The notes under the pieces: model-generated
The model's database searches: none
The model's input: only the letters and a program-made list of their open reading frames with translations
What the model was told of the DNA's origin: nothing
In this document: one piece after another, positions 44,345-53,200 of the stretch
Layout of the letters: the number at the start of each line of letters is the position of its first letter
Position numbering within the stretch: position 1 is the first letter of the stretch
Made by a program: the position numbers and the translations under genes
DNA from: Geminicoccus roseus DSM 18922
GTDB taxonomy: Bacteria; Pseudomonadota; Alphaproteobacteria; Geminicoccales; Geminicoccaceae
Length of the DNA stretch: 64,000 bases
Assembly (NCBI RefSeq): GCF_000427665.1
Contig: NZ_KE386572.1
Location: 3,906,373 to 3,970,372 of the forward strand
Direction of reading: 5' to 3'

Positions 44345-45243
44345 GCGCCGTCACCGCCTGGCTGACCACCGAAACGCCGGCCTCCCGCGCCCAGGCCCGC
44401 GCCGGGCGCTTCTACCAGGGCAGCAGGGCGCTGCTGGCCAACCGGCTGGCCGCGACCGGGATCGTGATCGTGGCGGTGCTGCTGGTGGTGGCGCTGCTGG
44501 CCCCGCAGCTGGCGCCGTTCGAGCCGGACGCGCAGAACCTGTCGGAGCGGCTGCTGCCGCCTTCCTGGACCCATCCGTTCGGCACCGACCAGCTGGGGAG
44601 GGACATCCTGAGCCGGGTGATCTGGGGCAGCCGGATCACGCTCACCATCATCGCGCTGGCGGCGGTCACCGTGGCGCCGATCGGGCTGACGGTCGGGATC
44701 GTCGCCGGCTACCGGGGCGGGCTGGTCGACCAGGTGCTGATGCGGATCACCGACGTGTTCATGGCGTTCCCGCGCCTGGTGCTGGCGCTGGCGCTGGTGG
44801 CGGCGCTGGGGCCGGGCATCGAGAACGCGATCATCGCGATCGCCGCCACCGCCTGGCCACCCTATGCGCGCCTTGCCCGCGCCGAGACCCTGACCCTGCG
44901 CAAGCAGGACTTCATCGCGGCGGCGAAACTGCAGGGCGCCTCGCACCTGCGCATCCTGTTCCACCACATCATGCCGCTCACCGTCTCCACCATCCTGGCC
45001 CGGCTGACCCTGGACCTGGCCGGAATGATCCTGATCGCCGCAGGGCTCGGTTTCCTGGGCCTGGGCGCCCAGCCGCCCTCGCCGGAATGGGGGGCGATGG
45101 TGGCCTCGGGCCGCGAGTTCCTGACCCAGCAATGGTGGGTGGCGACCATGCCGGGTGCCGCGATCTTTTTGGTCAGCCTCGCCTTCAACCTGATCGGCGA
45201 CGGGCTGCGCGACGTGCTGGACCCCAAGGCGGCCGGCCGATGA
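44341..45243 (+). CDS. ABC transporter permease (DppC-like)
   Basis: Second permease of the importer, 300 aa. An N-terminal helix (TGIVIVAVLLVVALLAPQLA) precedes HPFGTDQLGRDILSRVIWGS (about 79-98), a DppC/OppC hallmark. The EAA loop DFIAAAKLQGASHLRILFHH is at about 191-210, and GAMVASGREFLTQQWW lies near the C-terminus. Overlaps the neighbouring genes by 4 bp on both sides. Confidence 0.93.
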   Translation: MSAVTAWLTTETPASRAQARAGRFYQGSRALLANRLAATGIVIVAVLLVVALLAPQLAPFEPDAQNLSERLLPPSWTHPFGTDQLGRDILSRVIWGSRITLTIIALAAVTVAPIGLTVGIVAGYRGGLVDQVLMRITDVFMAFPRLVLALALVAALGPGIENAIIAIAATAWPPYARLARAETLTLRKQDFIAAAKLQGASHLRILFHHIMPLTVSTILARLTLDLAGMILIAAGLGFLGLGAQPPSPEWGAMVASGREFLTQQWWVATMPGAAIFLVSLAFNLIGDGLRDVLDPKAAGR

Positions 45244-46076
45244 GCGCGCCGCTTTTGGAGGTGGACGGGCTGACGGTGAGCTTTCCCGGCCGCGACGGGC
45301 CGAGGGAGGTGGTGCGCGACGTGTCGTTCACGGTCGGGCGCGAGAAGGTCGGGATCGTCGGCGAGAGCGGCTCCGGCAAGTCGATGACCGCGCGGGCAAT
45401 CCTCGACCTGATCCCGCCGCCCGGGACGGTGTCGGCCAGGCGGCTGGCGTTCGACGGGCGCGACCTGGCGCGGATGGGCCGAAGAGAGCGGATGCGCCTG
45501 CGCGGGCGGGACATCGCCATGGTGCTGCAGGACCCGCGCCACGCGCTGAACCCGGTGATGACGGTGGGCGCACAGCTGGTCGAGACCTTCCGGGTCCACC
45601 ACCGGCTGGGCTTCAAGGAAGCGCGGACCCGCTCGATCGAGGCGCTGGATACGGTGCATATCCGCGACCCGGAGCGGGTGTTCGACCTCTATCCCCACGA
45701 GATCTCCGGCGGGATGGGCCAGCGGGCGATGATCGCGATGATGCTGGCCCCAAACCCGCAGCTGCTCCTGGCCGACGAGCCGACCTCGGCCCTGGACGCC
45801 ACGGTGGAGGCCGGGATCCTGGAAACGCTGGACGAGCTGGTGACCGCGCGCGGCATGGGGCTGGTCCTGGTCAGCCACGACCTGGACCTGGTCGGCGCGT
45901 TCTGCGACCGGGTGCTGGTGTTCTATGCCGGGCGGATCGTCGAGGAACTGGCGGCCCACGAGCTGGCGCGGGCGCAGCATCCCTATACCCGGGGCCTTCT
46001 CGCCTGCGTGCCGCGCCTGGGCGAGCGGCGCGGCGAGCTGCCGGTGCTCCAGCGCGATCCGGACTGGGCGTCATGA
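45240..46076 (+). CDS. ABC transporter ATPase (DppD-like)
   Basis: A 278-aa nucleotide-binding protein. Walker A GIVGESGSGKSM (about 39-50), signature ISGGMGQRAMIAMML (about 157-171), Walker B LLADEPTSALDA and switch His VLVSHDLDLV. The C-terminal oligopeptide-type extension HPYTRGLLACVPRLGERR is present. It pairs with the next ATPase to form the heterodimer of the importer. Confidence 0.94.
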   Translation: MSAPLLEVDGLTVSFPGRDGPREVVRDVSFTVGREKVGIVGESGSGKSMTARAILDLIPPPGTVSARRLAFDGRDLARMGRRERMRLRGRDIAMVLQDPRHALNPVMTVGAQLVETFRVHHRLGFKEARTRSIEALDTVHIRDPERVFDLYPHEISGGMGQRAMIAMMLAPNPQLLLADEPTSALDATVEAGILETLDELVTARGMGLVLVSHDLDLVGAFCDRVLVFYAGRIVEELAAHELARAQHPYTRGLLACVPRLGERRGELPVLQRDPDWAS

Positions 46077-46843
46077 CCGAGCCTTCCATCGGGATCTCGG
46101 ACCTGCGGGTGCGCTATGGCCGCCTGAACGCGCTGGACGGCGTGTCGCTGGCGGTGGAGCCGGGAGCCTGCCTGGGCCTGGTGGGCGAGAGCGGGTCGGG
46201 CAAGTCCACCGTACTGCGCGTGCTGACCGGGCTGGTCGAGGAATGGCAGGGCCGGGTCCAGGTGGCCGGGCGCCCGGTCTCGGGCAGTGATCGCGACCTG
46301 CGCTTTTGCCGCGAAGTGCAGATGGTGTTCCAGGATCCCTACGGGTCCCTGCACCCGCGCCGCACCATCGACGCGATCCTGGACGAGCCGATCGCGATCC
46401 ACCGCCTGGGCGATCCGGCAAGGCTGATCCCGCAGGCCCTGGCCGATGTCGGGCTGCCGGCCGAGGTGCGCTTCCGCTACCCGCACCAGCTCTCCGGCGG
46501 GCAGCGCCAGCGCGTCGCCATCGCCCGCGCCCTTCTGCCCGAGCCCTCGATCCTCCTGCTCGACGAGCCGACCTCGGCGCTGGACGTCTCGGTGCAGGCG
46601 GAGATCCTGAACCTGCTGGTGGCAATCCAGCAGCGCCGCCGGCTGACCGCGATCCTGGTCAGCCACAACCTCGCCGTGGTGGCGCATATGTGCCCGCGCG
46701 TGCTGGTGATGGACCGGGGCCGGATCGTCGAGGAACTCAGCCGCGACGCGCTGGACGCCGGGCAGGCCGTCTCGGCGCAGGCCAGGGCGCTGATCGCGGC
46801 CAGCCGCCATGTCCGGACACAGGCTTCAAAAGTCGGACGATAG
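46073..46843 (+). CDS. ABC transporter ATPase (DppF-like)
   Basis: A 256-aa second ATPase. GLVGESGSGKSTVLRVLTGL (about 37-56), QMVFQDPYGSLHPRRTI (Q-loop), HQLSGGQRQRVAIARALLPE (about 140-159), LLLDEPTSALDVSVQAEILN. The usual DppF C-terminal extension is cut short. Last gene of the transporter set; a 43-bp gap leads to the FAH-family gene, which may share the transcript. Confidence 0.94.
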   Translation: MTEPSIGISDLRVRYGRLNALDGVSLAVEPGACLGLVGESGSGKSTVLRVLTGLVEEWQGRVQVAGRPVSGSDRDLRFCREVQMVFQDPYGSLHPRRTIDAILDEPIAIHRLGDPARLIPQALADVGLPAEVRFRYPHQLSGGQRQRVAIARALLPEPSILLLDEPTSALDVSVQAEILNLLVAIQQRRRLTAILVSHNLAVVAHMCPRVLVMDRGRIVEELSRDALDAGQAVSAQARALIAASRHVRTQASKVGR

Positions 46844-46886
46844 CGTCTAAGGGCTTGCCTCGTGTTTTTGGGAGGATGGAGCGCAG

Positions 46887-47732
46887 ATGAAGCTCGTGCG
46901 TTACGGCACCCCGGGTGCCGAGAAGCCTGGTATCGTGGACAAGGACGGCGTGATCCGTTCGCTCGACGGGATCGTTCCCGACATCGCCGGTGCCGCACTC
47001 TCGGACGAGGGCCTGTCGAAGATCCGCGCGGTCGATCCGACCACCCTGCCGAAGGTTCCGGAGAACACCCGGCTCGGCCCCTGCGTGGGCGGCACGGGCA
47101 AGTTCATCTGCATCGGCCTGAACTATGCGGACCATGCGGCCGAGAGCAACCTGCCGGTGCCGAACGAGCCGGTGGTGTTCATGAAGGCGACCTCGGCGAT
47201 CATCGGGCCGAACGACCAGGTGAAGATCCCCAGGACCTCGGTGAAGACCGACTGGGAGGTCGAGCTCGGCGTCGTCATCGGCAAGACCGCCTCCTATGTC
47301 AGCGAGGCCGAGGCGCTGGACTATGTCGCCGGCTACTGCGTGATCAACGACGTGTCCGAGCGGGCCTTCCAGGCCGAGCGCGGCGGCCAGTGGACCAAGG
47401 GCAAGTCCTGCGACACGTTCGGCCCGACCGGCCCGTGGCTGGTCACCCGCGACGAGGTGCCGGACCCGCAGAACCTGCACATGTGGCTGGAGGTCGACGG
47501 GCACCGCTACCAGAACGGCTCCACCAAGACGATGGTCTTCGACGTGAAGCACATCGTGCACTACCTGAGCCAGTTCATGTCCCTGCAGCCGGGCGACATC
47601 ATCTCGACCGGCACCCCGCCGGGCGTGGGCATGGGCCAGAAGCCCGAGCCGATCTACCTCAAGGCCGGCCAGGTCATGCGCCTGGGCATCGAGGGCCTGG
47701 GCGAGCAGCGCCAGGAAGTCGGCGAGGCCTGA
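46887..47732 (+). CDS. fumarylacetoacetate hydrolase family protein
   Basis: A 281-aa FAH-fold hydrolase or lyase. Metal ligands are in DWEVELGVVIGK (about 118-129); FICIGLNYADHAAES, NDVSERAFQAERGGQW and DIISTGTPPGVGMGQKP (about 238-254) follow. The closest pattern from memory is the ureidoglycolate lyase / 2,4-diketo-3-deoxy-L-fuconate hydrolase group. This suggests cleavage of a 2,4-diketo acid, though the substrate is not fixed. ATG 46887 is preceded by GGAGGATGGAG. Probably processes what the upstream importer brings in. Confidence 0.9.
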   Translation: MKLVRYGTPGAEKPGIVDKDGVIRSLDGIVPDIAGAALSDEGLSKIRAVDPTTLPKVPENTRLGPCVGGTGKFICIGLNYADHAAESNLPVPNEPVVFMKATSAIIGPNDQVKIPRTSVKTDWEVELGVVIGKTASYVSEAEALDYVAGYCVINDVSERAFQAERGGQWTKGKSCDTFGPTGPWLVTRDEVPDPQNLHMWLEVDGHRYQNGSTKTMVFDVKHIVHYLSQFMSLQPGDIISTGTPPGVGMGQKPEPIYLKAGQVMRLGIEGLGEQRQEVGEA

Positions 47733-47749
47733 GCCTGGCCGGCAGCCGC

Positions 47750-47778
47750 GCAGGGATGGCTCACGGAGCCGTCCCTGC
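47750..47778. terminator. bidirectional terminator between FAH and GNAT genes
   Basis: GCAGGGA-T-GGCT (47750-47761) pairs with AGCC-G-TCCCTGC (47767-47778), one G-T inside, giving 12 bp with a 5-nt loop. It overlaps the 3' end of the convergent GNAT gene. Confidence 0.65.
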
Positions 47779-48294
47779 CGCTGCCCCGACCGGCACGCCG
47801 GGCTCCAGCGATCGGCGCATGAAGATCGTCCCGGCCACCGGCGTGTCGTAATAGGGCTCGACGATCTCGAAGCCGAGCCTGCGGTAGAGCGCCTGTGCTC
47901 CCGCCATGGACGGAAGTGTGTCCAGGCGCATCTCGCGATAGCCGATCCGCCGGGCCTTCCCCAGGATCGCCTCGACCAGTCGCACGCCCAACCCCATGCC
48001 CCGGCCTTCGGGGGCGACGTAGAGCCGCTTCATCTCGCAGCAGCCATCCGGCGCTATGGGCCTGAGCGCGACGCAGCCGGCCGGGACGCCGTCGGAATGG
48101 CGGGCCAGCAGCAGCTCTCCTTCCGGAGGCGCGTACTTGCCCGGCATGGAGCGCATCTCCGCCTCGAAGCCCTGGTAGGCCAGGTCCACGTCGAGCGACG
48201 CCGCATAGGCCCGGAACAGGTCCACCGCCGCCGCCAGCTCGCCGGGCGTCCGGACGGCGACGATGCGGAAGGCGGGCGGCGGGGTCATGGTCAC
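47761..48294 (-). CDS. GNAT-family N-acetyltransferase
   Basis: A 177-aa acetyltransferase-fold protein. The acetyl-CoA loop is VAPEGRGMGLGVRLVEAILG (about 93-112), preceded by EMKRLY and followed by MAGAQALYRRLGFEIVEPYY. The GTG at 48292-48294 overlaps the otnC stop (GTGA); an ATG at 48286-48288 is an alternative. Its target is unknown; the position at the end of the otnK-otnC set may be incidental. Confidence 0.85.
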   Translation of the reverse strand: MTMTPPPAFRIVAVRTPGELAAAVDLFRAYAASLDVDLAYQGFEAEMRSMPGKYAPPEGELLLARHSDGVPAGCVALRPIAPDGCCEMKRLYVAPEGRGMGLGVRLVEAILGKARRIGYREMRLDTLPSMAGAQALYRRLGFEIVEPYYDTPVAGTIFMRRSLEPGVPVGAAAGTAP

Positions 48295-48932
48295 TTGATC
48301 GGGTATTTCGCCTCGATCTCGGCGACCTGCTCGGGCGTGAGCAGGCGCGGGTTCAGGTTGCGCAGCATCAGGTAGAGCTTCGCCGTTTCCTCCAGCTCCT
48401 CCACCGCGTTGGTGGCGGCCTCCAGGTCCTTGTCGGCGACGACGGGGCCGTGGTTGGCGAGCAGCACCGTGCTGGCGCGGCCGGCAACCCCGCGGATCGC
48501 GTCGCCGAGCTTGGGGTCGCCCGGGATGAAGTAGGGGAGCAGGGGGACCCGGCCGCAGCGCATGCAGTAATAGGCGGTGAGCGGCGGCAGGACGTTGTCC
48601 GGGTCGACCTCCGGCAGCATCGAGACCGCCACCGAGTGGGTCGAGTGCAGGTGGACGATGGCCCCGGCCGACGCCCGCTCGTCGTACATCGCCGAATGGA
48701 GCGGGATCTCCTTGGACGGCGGGTCGCCGGACAGGAGCCTGCCATTCGCGTCGAGCCGGCTGATCCGGGCGGGATCCAGGCGGCCGAGCGAGGCGTTGGT
48801 GGGGGTCATCAGCCAGGTGCCGTCGTCCAGCCGGGCGCTGATGTTGCCGGTCGAGCCCGAGGTCAGGCCGCGGTCGAAGATCGAGGCGCCGATCGTGCAG
48901 ATCTGCTCGCGGAGCCTGCTTTCCTCGCTCAT
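48291..48932 (-). CDS. otnC: 3-oxo-tetronate 4-phosphate decarboxylase (class II aldolase family)
   Basis: Class II aldolase/adducin fold, 213 aa. GLTSGSTGNISARL (about 22-35, phosphate loop), VHLHSTHSVA with HxH metal ligands (about 92-101), and LLANHGPVVADKDLE with the third His. Adjacency to OtnK identifies it as OtnC, which decarboxylates the 4-phosphorylated 3-oxo-tetronate to DHAP or a related triose phosphate, rather than fuculose-phosphate aldolase. The ATG overlaps the otnK stop by 4 bp. Confidence 0.88.
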   Translation of the reverse strand: MSEESRLREQICTIGASIFDRGLTSGSTGNISARLDDGTWLMTPTNASLGRLDPARISRLDANGRLLSGDPPSKEIPLHSAMYDERASAGAIVHLHSTHSVAVSMLPEVDPDNVLPPLTAYYCMRCGRVPLLPYFIPGDPKLGDAIRGVAGRASTVLLANHGPVVADKDLEAATNAVEELEETAKLYLMLRNLNPRLLTPEQVAEIEAKYPIK

Positions 48933-50200
48933 GGGCGCCTGCCCGGCATGAAGCCGAACGCCTTGGACAAAAAGTCCGGGGTGCCGAAGTTGCCGGATTT
49001 CAGCGCCAGGGCCAGCGGCCGCTCGCCCACCGAGACGGTGGCCGGCACGCCCGGGTCGATCTTCTCGCCGATGCGCAGGGCCGACACCTTCAGGGCCGCC
49101 ACCACCGCACCGCTGGTCTCGCCGCCGGCCACCACCAGCCGGCGCACGCCGCGCTCGACAAGACTGGTGGCGAGCAGGCCCATGGCGCGCTCGACCAGCT
49201 CGCCGGCGCGATCACGGCCCAGGATTGCCTGGGCGGCGGAGACCTCGGCCGGGTCGGCGCTGGCATAGAGCAGCACCGGGCCGTCCTGCATGTGCTCCTG
49301 CGCAAACGCCAGGGCCTGCTCGATCTGGGCGTCGCCGTCGCTCAAGGATTGCGGGTCGAGCTGGAAGGCCGGGCGCTTGTTCTTGAAGTCGGCGACCTGG
49401 CCGCGGGTCGCGACCGAGCAGCTTCCGGCCAGCACTGCCTCCAGGCCGTCGACGTCGGGCAGGATGCCGGCCTGGTGATGGCCGAGCTGGCCCTGGCGCC
49501 TGAAGTTCTCGGGCAGGCCAAGGGCGATCCCGGAGCCGCCGGTCACCAGCTTCAGGTCGGCGGCGGCCTCGCCCAGGATCCGCAGGTCCTGATCGTCGGT
49601 GACGTCGGTGACGAGATGGACGATGCCCTGGCCGCGCAGTTCCTCCATGCGCGCCCGCACCGCGGCAGCACCCTGGTGAACGATGTCGTAGCGGATCAGG
49701 CCGACCTTCTGCCGGCTCTGCGCCGCCATCACCCGCACCAGGTCGGAATCGGTCATCGGGTTGAGCGGATGCTTCTCCATCCCGCTCTCGGACAGCAGCT
49801 TGTCGCCGACGAACAGGTGGCCGCGGAAGATCGAGCGCTGCAGGGTCGGGTAGGCCGGGCAGACCATGGTCAGGTCGGCACCCAGCTCCTTCAGGAGCGC
49901 CTCGGCGACCGGGCCGATATTGCCGTCCGGGGTGGAATCGAAGGTCGAGCAGTACTTGAACAGGATCTGCCTGGCGCCGCGCTCCTGCAAAAAGCGCAGC
50001 GCCTGGAGCGACTGGCGGACCGCGTCGGCCGCCGGGATCGAGCGCGACTTCAGCGCGACCACCAGGGCGTCGACCTCGCCGGTCTCGGTGCCGGGCTCCG
50101 GCACGCCGATCGTCTGGACCGTGCGCATGCCTTCCTGGACCAGCACCGCGGCCAGATCGGTGGCGCCGGTGGAATCATCGGCGATGCAGCCGAGCAGCAT
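48929..50200 (-). CDS. otnK: 3-oxo-tetronate kinase (four-carbon acid sugar kinase, DUF1537)
   Basis: A 423-aa acid-sugar kinase. The N-terminal substrate domain starts GCIADDSTGATDLAAVL (about 4-20); FKYCSTFDSTPDGNIGPVAE and VTGGSGIALGL follow. The C-terminal ATP domain has RRLVVAGGETSGAVVAAL (about 370-387). It phosphorylates 3-oxo acids derived from threonate or erythronate. The usual dehydrogenase (LtnD/DenD) and isomerase (OtnI) are absent nearby. It is preceded by a repeat copy in a 39-bp junction with cobN. Confidence 0.92.
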   Translation of the reverse strand: MLLGCIADDSTGATDLAAVLVQEGMRTVQTIGVPEPGTETGEVDALVVALKSRSIPAADAVRQSLQALRFLQERGARQILFKYCSTFDSTPDGNIGPVAEALLKELGADLTMVCPAYPTLQRSIFRGHLFVGDKLLSESGMEKHPLNPMTDSDLVRVMAAQSRQKVGLIRYDIVHQGAAAVRARMEELRGQGIVHLVTDVTDDQDLRILGEAAADLKLVTGGSGIALGLPENFRRQGQLGHHQAGILPDVDGLEAVLAGSCSVATRGQVADFKNKRPAFQLDPQSLSDGDAQIEQALAFAQEHMQDGPVLLYASADPAEVSAAQAILGRDRAGELVERAMGLLATSLVERGVRRLVVAGGETSGAVVAALKVSALRIGEKIDPGVPATVSVGERPLALALKSGNFGTPDFLSKAFGFMPGRRP

Positions 50201-50215
50201 GGGTTCTCCGCCTCC

Positions 50216-50231
50216 CTCGGGTTCGTTCGTG
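50216..50231 (+). repeat. dispersed repeat copy E, CTCGGGTTCGTTCGTG
   Basis: Exact consensus copy followed by CAAAAG, 46 kb from the other copies. It fills most of the 39-bp junction between cobN and otnK. In the minus-strand reading it lies in the otnK leader, just before GGAGGCGGAGAA. Confidence 0.8.
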
Positions 50232-50239
50232 CAAAAGAC

Positions 50240-53200
50240 CTAGCGCCTGGAGGCGCTGCCGGCGAGCAGGTCGGTGAGCTGCTGGTGGACGCTGTTGCGG
50301 GCCGGACGCCAGAGGCCCCGCTCGATCGCCTCGGCGAACCTTGCCGCCATCTCGCTCAAACCCTCGGGATTGGCCTCCCGCAGGAAGCCCCGGACCCGCT
50401 CGTCCTGCAGGTAGGCGTCGAACAGCTGGTCGAAATGATGGTCCTCGACCACCCGCGCGGTGGCGGCGAAGGCGAACAGATAGTCGACCGTCGCCACCAT
50501 CTCGAAGGCGCCCTTGTAGCCGTGGCGCATGACGCCTGCGATCCAGCGCGGGTTGGCGGCGCGGCCGCGCACGATCCGGCCGATCTCGTCGGCGAGCCGC
50601 CTGGGCTTCGGCGTCTCCGGGCGGCTGTGGTCGACATGAAAGGCTTCGGGCTGGCGGCCGCTCAGAGCGCGCACCGCCGCGATCACCCCGCCCTCGAACT
50701 GGTAGTAGTCGTCGCTGTCGAGCAGGTCGTGCTCGCGGTTGTCCTGGTTGTGCAGGACCAGCTGGACCCCGGCCAGGCGGCGCTCCAGCTGGTCGCGGTC
50801 GGCGATCCCGTCGCGGCCCTGGCCATAGGCATAGCCGCCCCAGGTCAGGTAGCCCTCGGCGAGATCGGCATCGGTCTGCCAGTGGCGCTCGTCGATCAGC
50901 GCCTGCAGCCCGGCGCCATAGGCGCCCGGCCGGCTGCCGAACACCCGGGCCGAGGCCCGGTGGCGGGCTTCCCCGGCGTCCTGGCCCTTTGCCACCAGCC
51001 ACGCGGTTTCCGCCTGAACGTTGGCCGCCAGCGGGTTCTGGCCGGGCGGCTCGTCCAGCGAGGCCACCAGCCGCGCCGCCTCGTCGATCAGGGCGATCTG
51101 GTGGGGGAAGGCGTCGCGGAAGAAGCCGGAGACCCGGAAGGTCACGTCGATGCGCGGCCGGCCCAGGGCCGAGAGCGGCAGGACCTCCACGCCGGTGACC
51201 CTGCCGCCGGCCCCGTCCCAGACCGGCCGGCAGCCCATCAGCGCCAATGCCTGGGCGATGTCGTCGCCGCCGGTGCGCATGTTGGCGGTGCCCCAGGCGG
51301 ACACCACCAGGGCTTTGGGCCAGTCGCCGTGGCGCTCGGTGTAGAGCTGCACCACCGAGGCGGCCGAGGCCCAGCCCAGGCGCCAGGCGGTGGGGGTGGG
51401 CAGGGAGCGGGCGTCGATGGAAAAGAAGTTGCGGCCGGTCGGCAGCACGTCGGGCCGGCCGCGGCTGGGGGCGCCGGACGGGCCCGGGCGGACGAAGCGG
51501 CCGTCCAGGGCGCGCAGCAGGCCGGCGATCTCGGCCGGGCCGGAGCGGTCCAGGGCCGGGGCGATCTCCATGTGGATCCGCCGGAGGACAGATGTGGTGG
51601 CGGTCCAGTGCGGCGGGCAGGCGGGCGGAGGGTTGCCCAGCAGGGACAGGGCCAGAAGTTCCAGCCGCTCGACCGTGTCGCCCACCGTCCGCCAGGGGGC
51701 CGCAGACAGGGTGGCGAGCCGGTCCGGCCGGGGGCCGGTCCAGGCCTGGCCGGGTTCGCCTGCCGCCAGCGGGTCGAAGCCGGCCAAGTCCAGGTCCTGG
51801 GCCAGGGCGCGCAGGAGCGAGCCGTCGCCCTCACGGCTGCCGCGCGGCAGGCGGGCCAGCGCCGCCAGCATCTCGGCGCGGGGCGTGCCGGCGGGGCCCT
51901 GGCCGAACACGTGCAGGCCGTCGCGGATCTGCAGTTCCTTCAGGTCGCAGAGATAGGAATCGATCGCGAGCAGGCGCTCGTCCGGGCTGTCGGTGGTGAG
52001 GTCGAGGTCCTGGTCGATCTTCAGGCGCTGGGCTTCCTCGGCGATGGCCGTGCCCAGGGCGCGGGCGCGCTTGGGGTCGAGCTCGCGGGCCTGGGCGAAC
52101 TCGTCGAGCAGGCTCTCCAGGGCGTGCAGGTCGCCATAGAGGCCGGCCCTGGCCAGCGGCGGGGTCAGGTGGTCGATCACGACTGCGCCGGTGCGCCGCT
52201 TGGCCTGGGTGCCTTCGCCGGGGTCGTTGACGATGAACGGGTAGATCACCGGCATAGACCCGGTCAGGGCAGCGGGAAAGCAGGCCTCGGACAGGCCGGC
52301 AGCCTTGCCCGGCAGCCATTCCAGGTTGCCGTGCTTGCCGACCTGGACCAGGGCGTGGGCGCGCAGGCCGTGGCGCAGCCAGAGATGGAAGGCCAGGTAG
52401 CGGTGCGGCGGCGGCAGGGCCGGGTCGTGCCAGGAAAGTGCTGGGTCGATCTCGTAGCCGCGCGAGGGCTGCAGCGCGACCACGACCTCGCCCAGCGGCA
52501 GAACCGGCAGGACCAGGGCGTCGTCCAGGCAGAACGGGTCGGCCTCGGGCGCGCCCCAGCGCTGGGCAACCGCATCCCGGACCGGCCGGGGCAGGTCGGC
52601 CAGCCATGCCTGGTACTGGTCGAGCGGAACGCGGACGCGCTGTTCCCGGCCCGGGTTGCCCGGGTCGGCGACGTTGGTGACGCCCGCCTGGAGCTGCCGC
52701 ACCAGGGTGTCGCCATCGGGCGGAATGGATTGGATATTGTATCCAGTCTGAGCCATCGCCCGCAGGATCGCGACGGTGGAGGCGGGGGTGTCCAGGCCGA
52801 CGCCGTTGGCGAGGCGGCCGTCGCGCACCGGGTAGTTGGCGAGCACCAGGGCGACGCGGCGCTCGGCCGGGGGCGCGGCGGCGAGGTGGGCCCAGGCGGC
52901 GGCTTGGTCGGCGGCGCGGCGGATGCCTTGGGGGAAGGGCTGCCAGCGGATGATCCGGCACTGGGTGCGCGGATCGAGCTGGCCTTCGCCCTTGAAGGCG
53001 ATAGGAGCGGTGTGGACGCGGCCGTCCAGCTCGGGCAGGGCGACCTGCATGCCGAGGTCGACCGGGGCCAGGCCGCGCGGGGAGGCTTCCCAGGCCGCTT
53101 GGGTGGAGCTGGAGAGGACCAGCTGCAGGACGGGAACGCCCAGCCGGTCGAACGGGGTGGTCCAGCCGGCCTCGGCATCCGCGACGGAAAAGCCGGTGGC

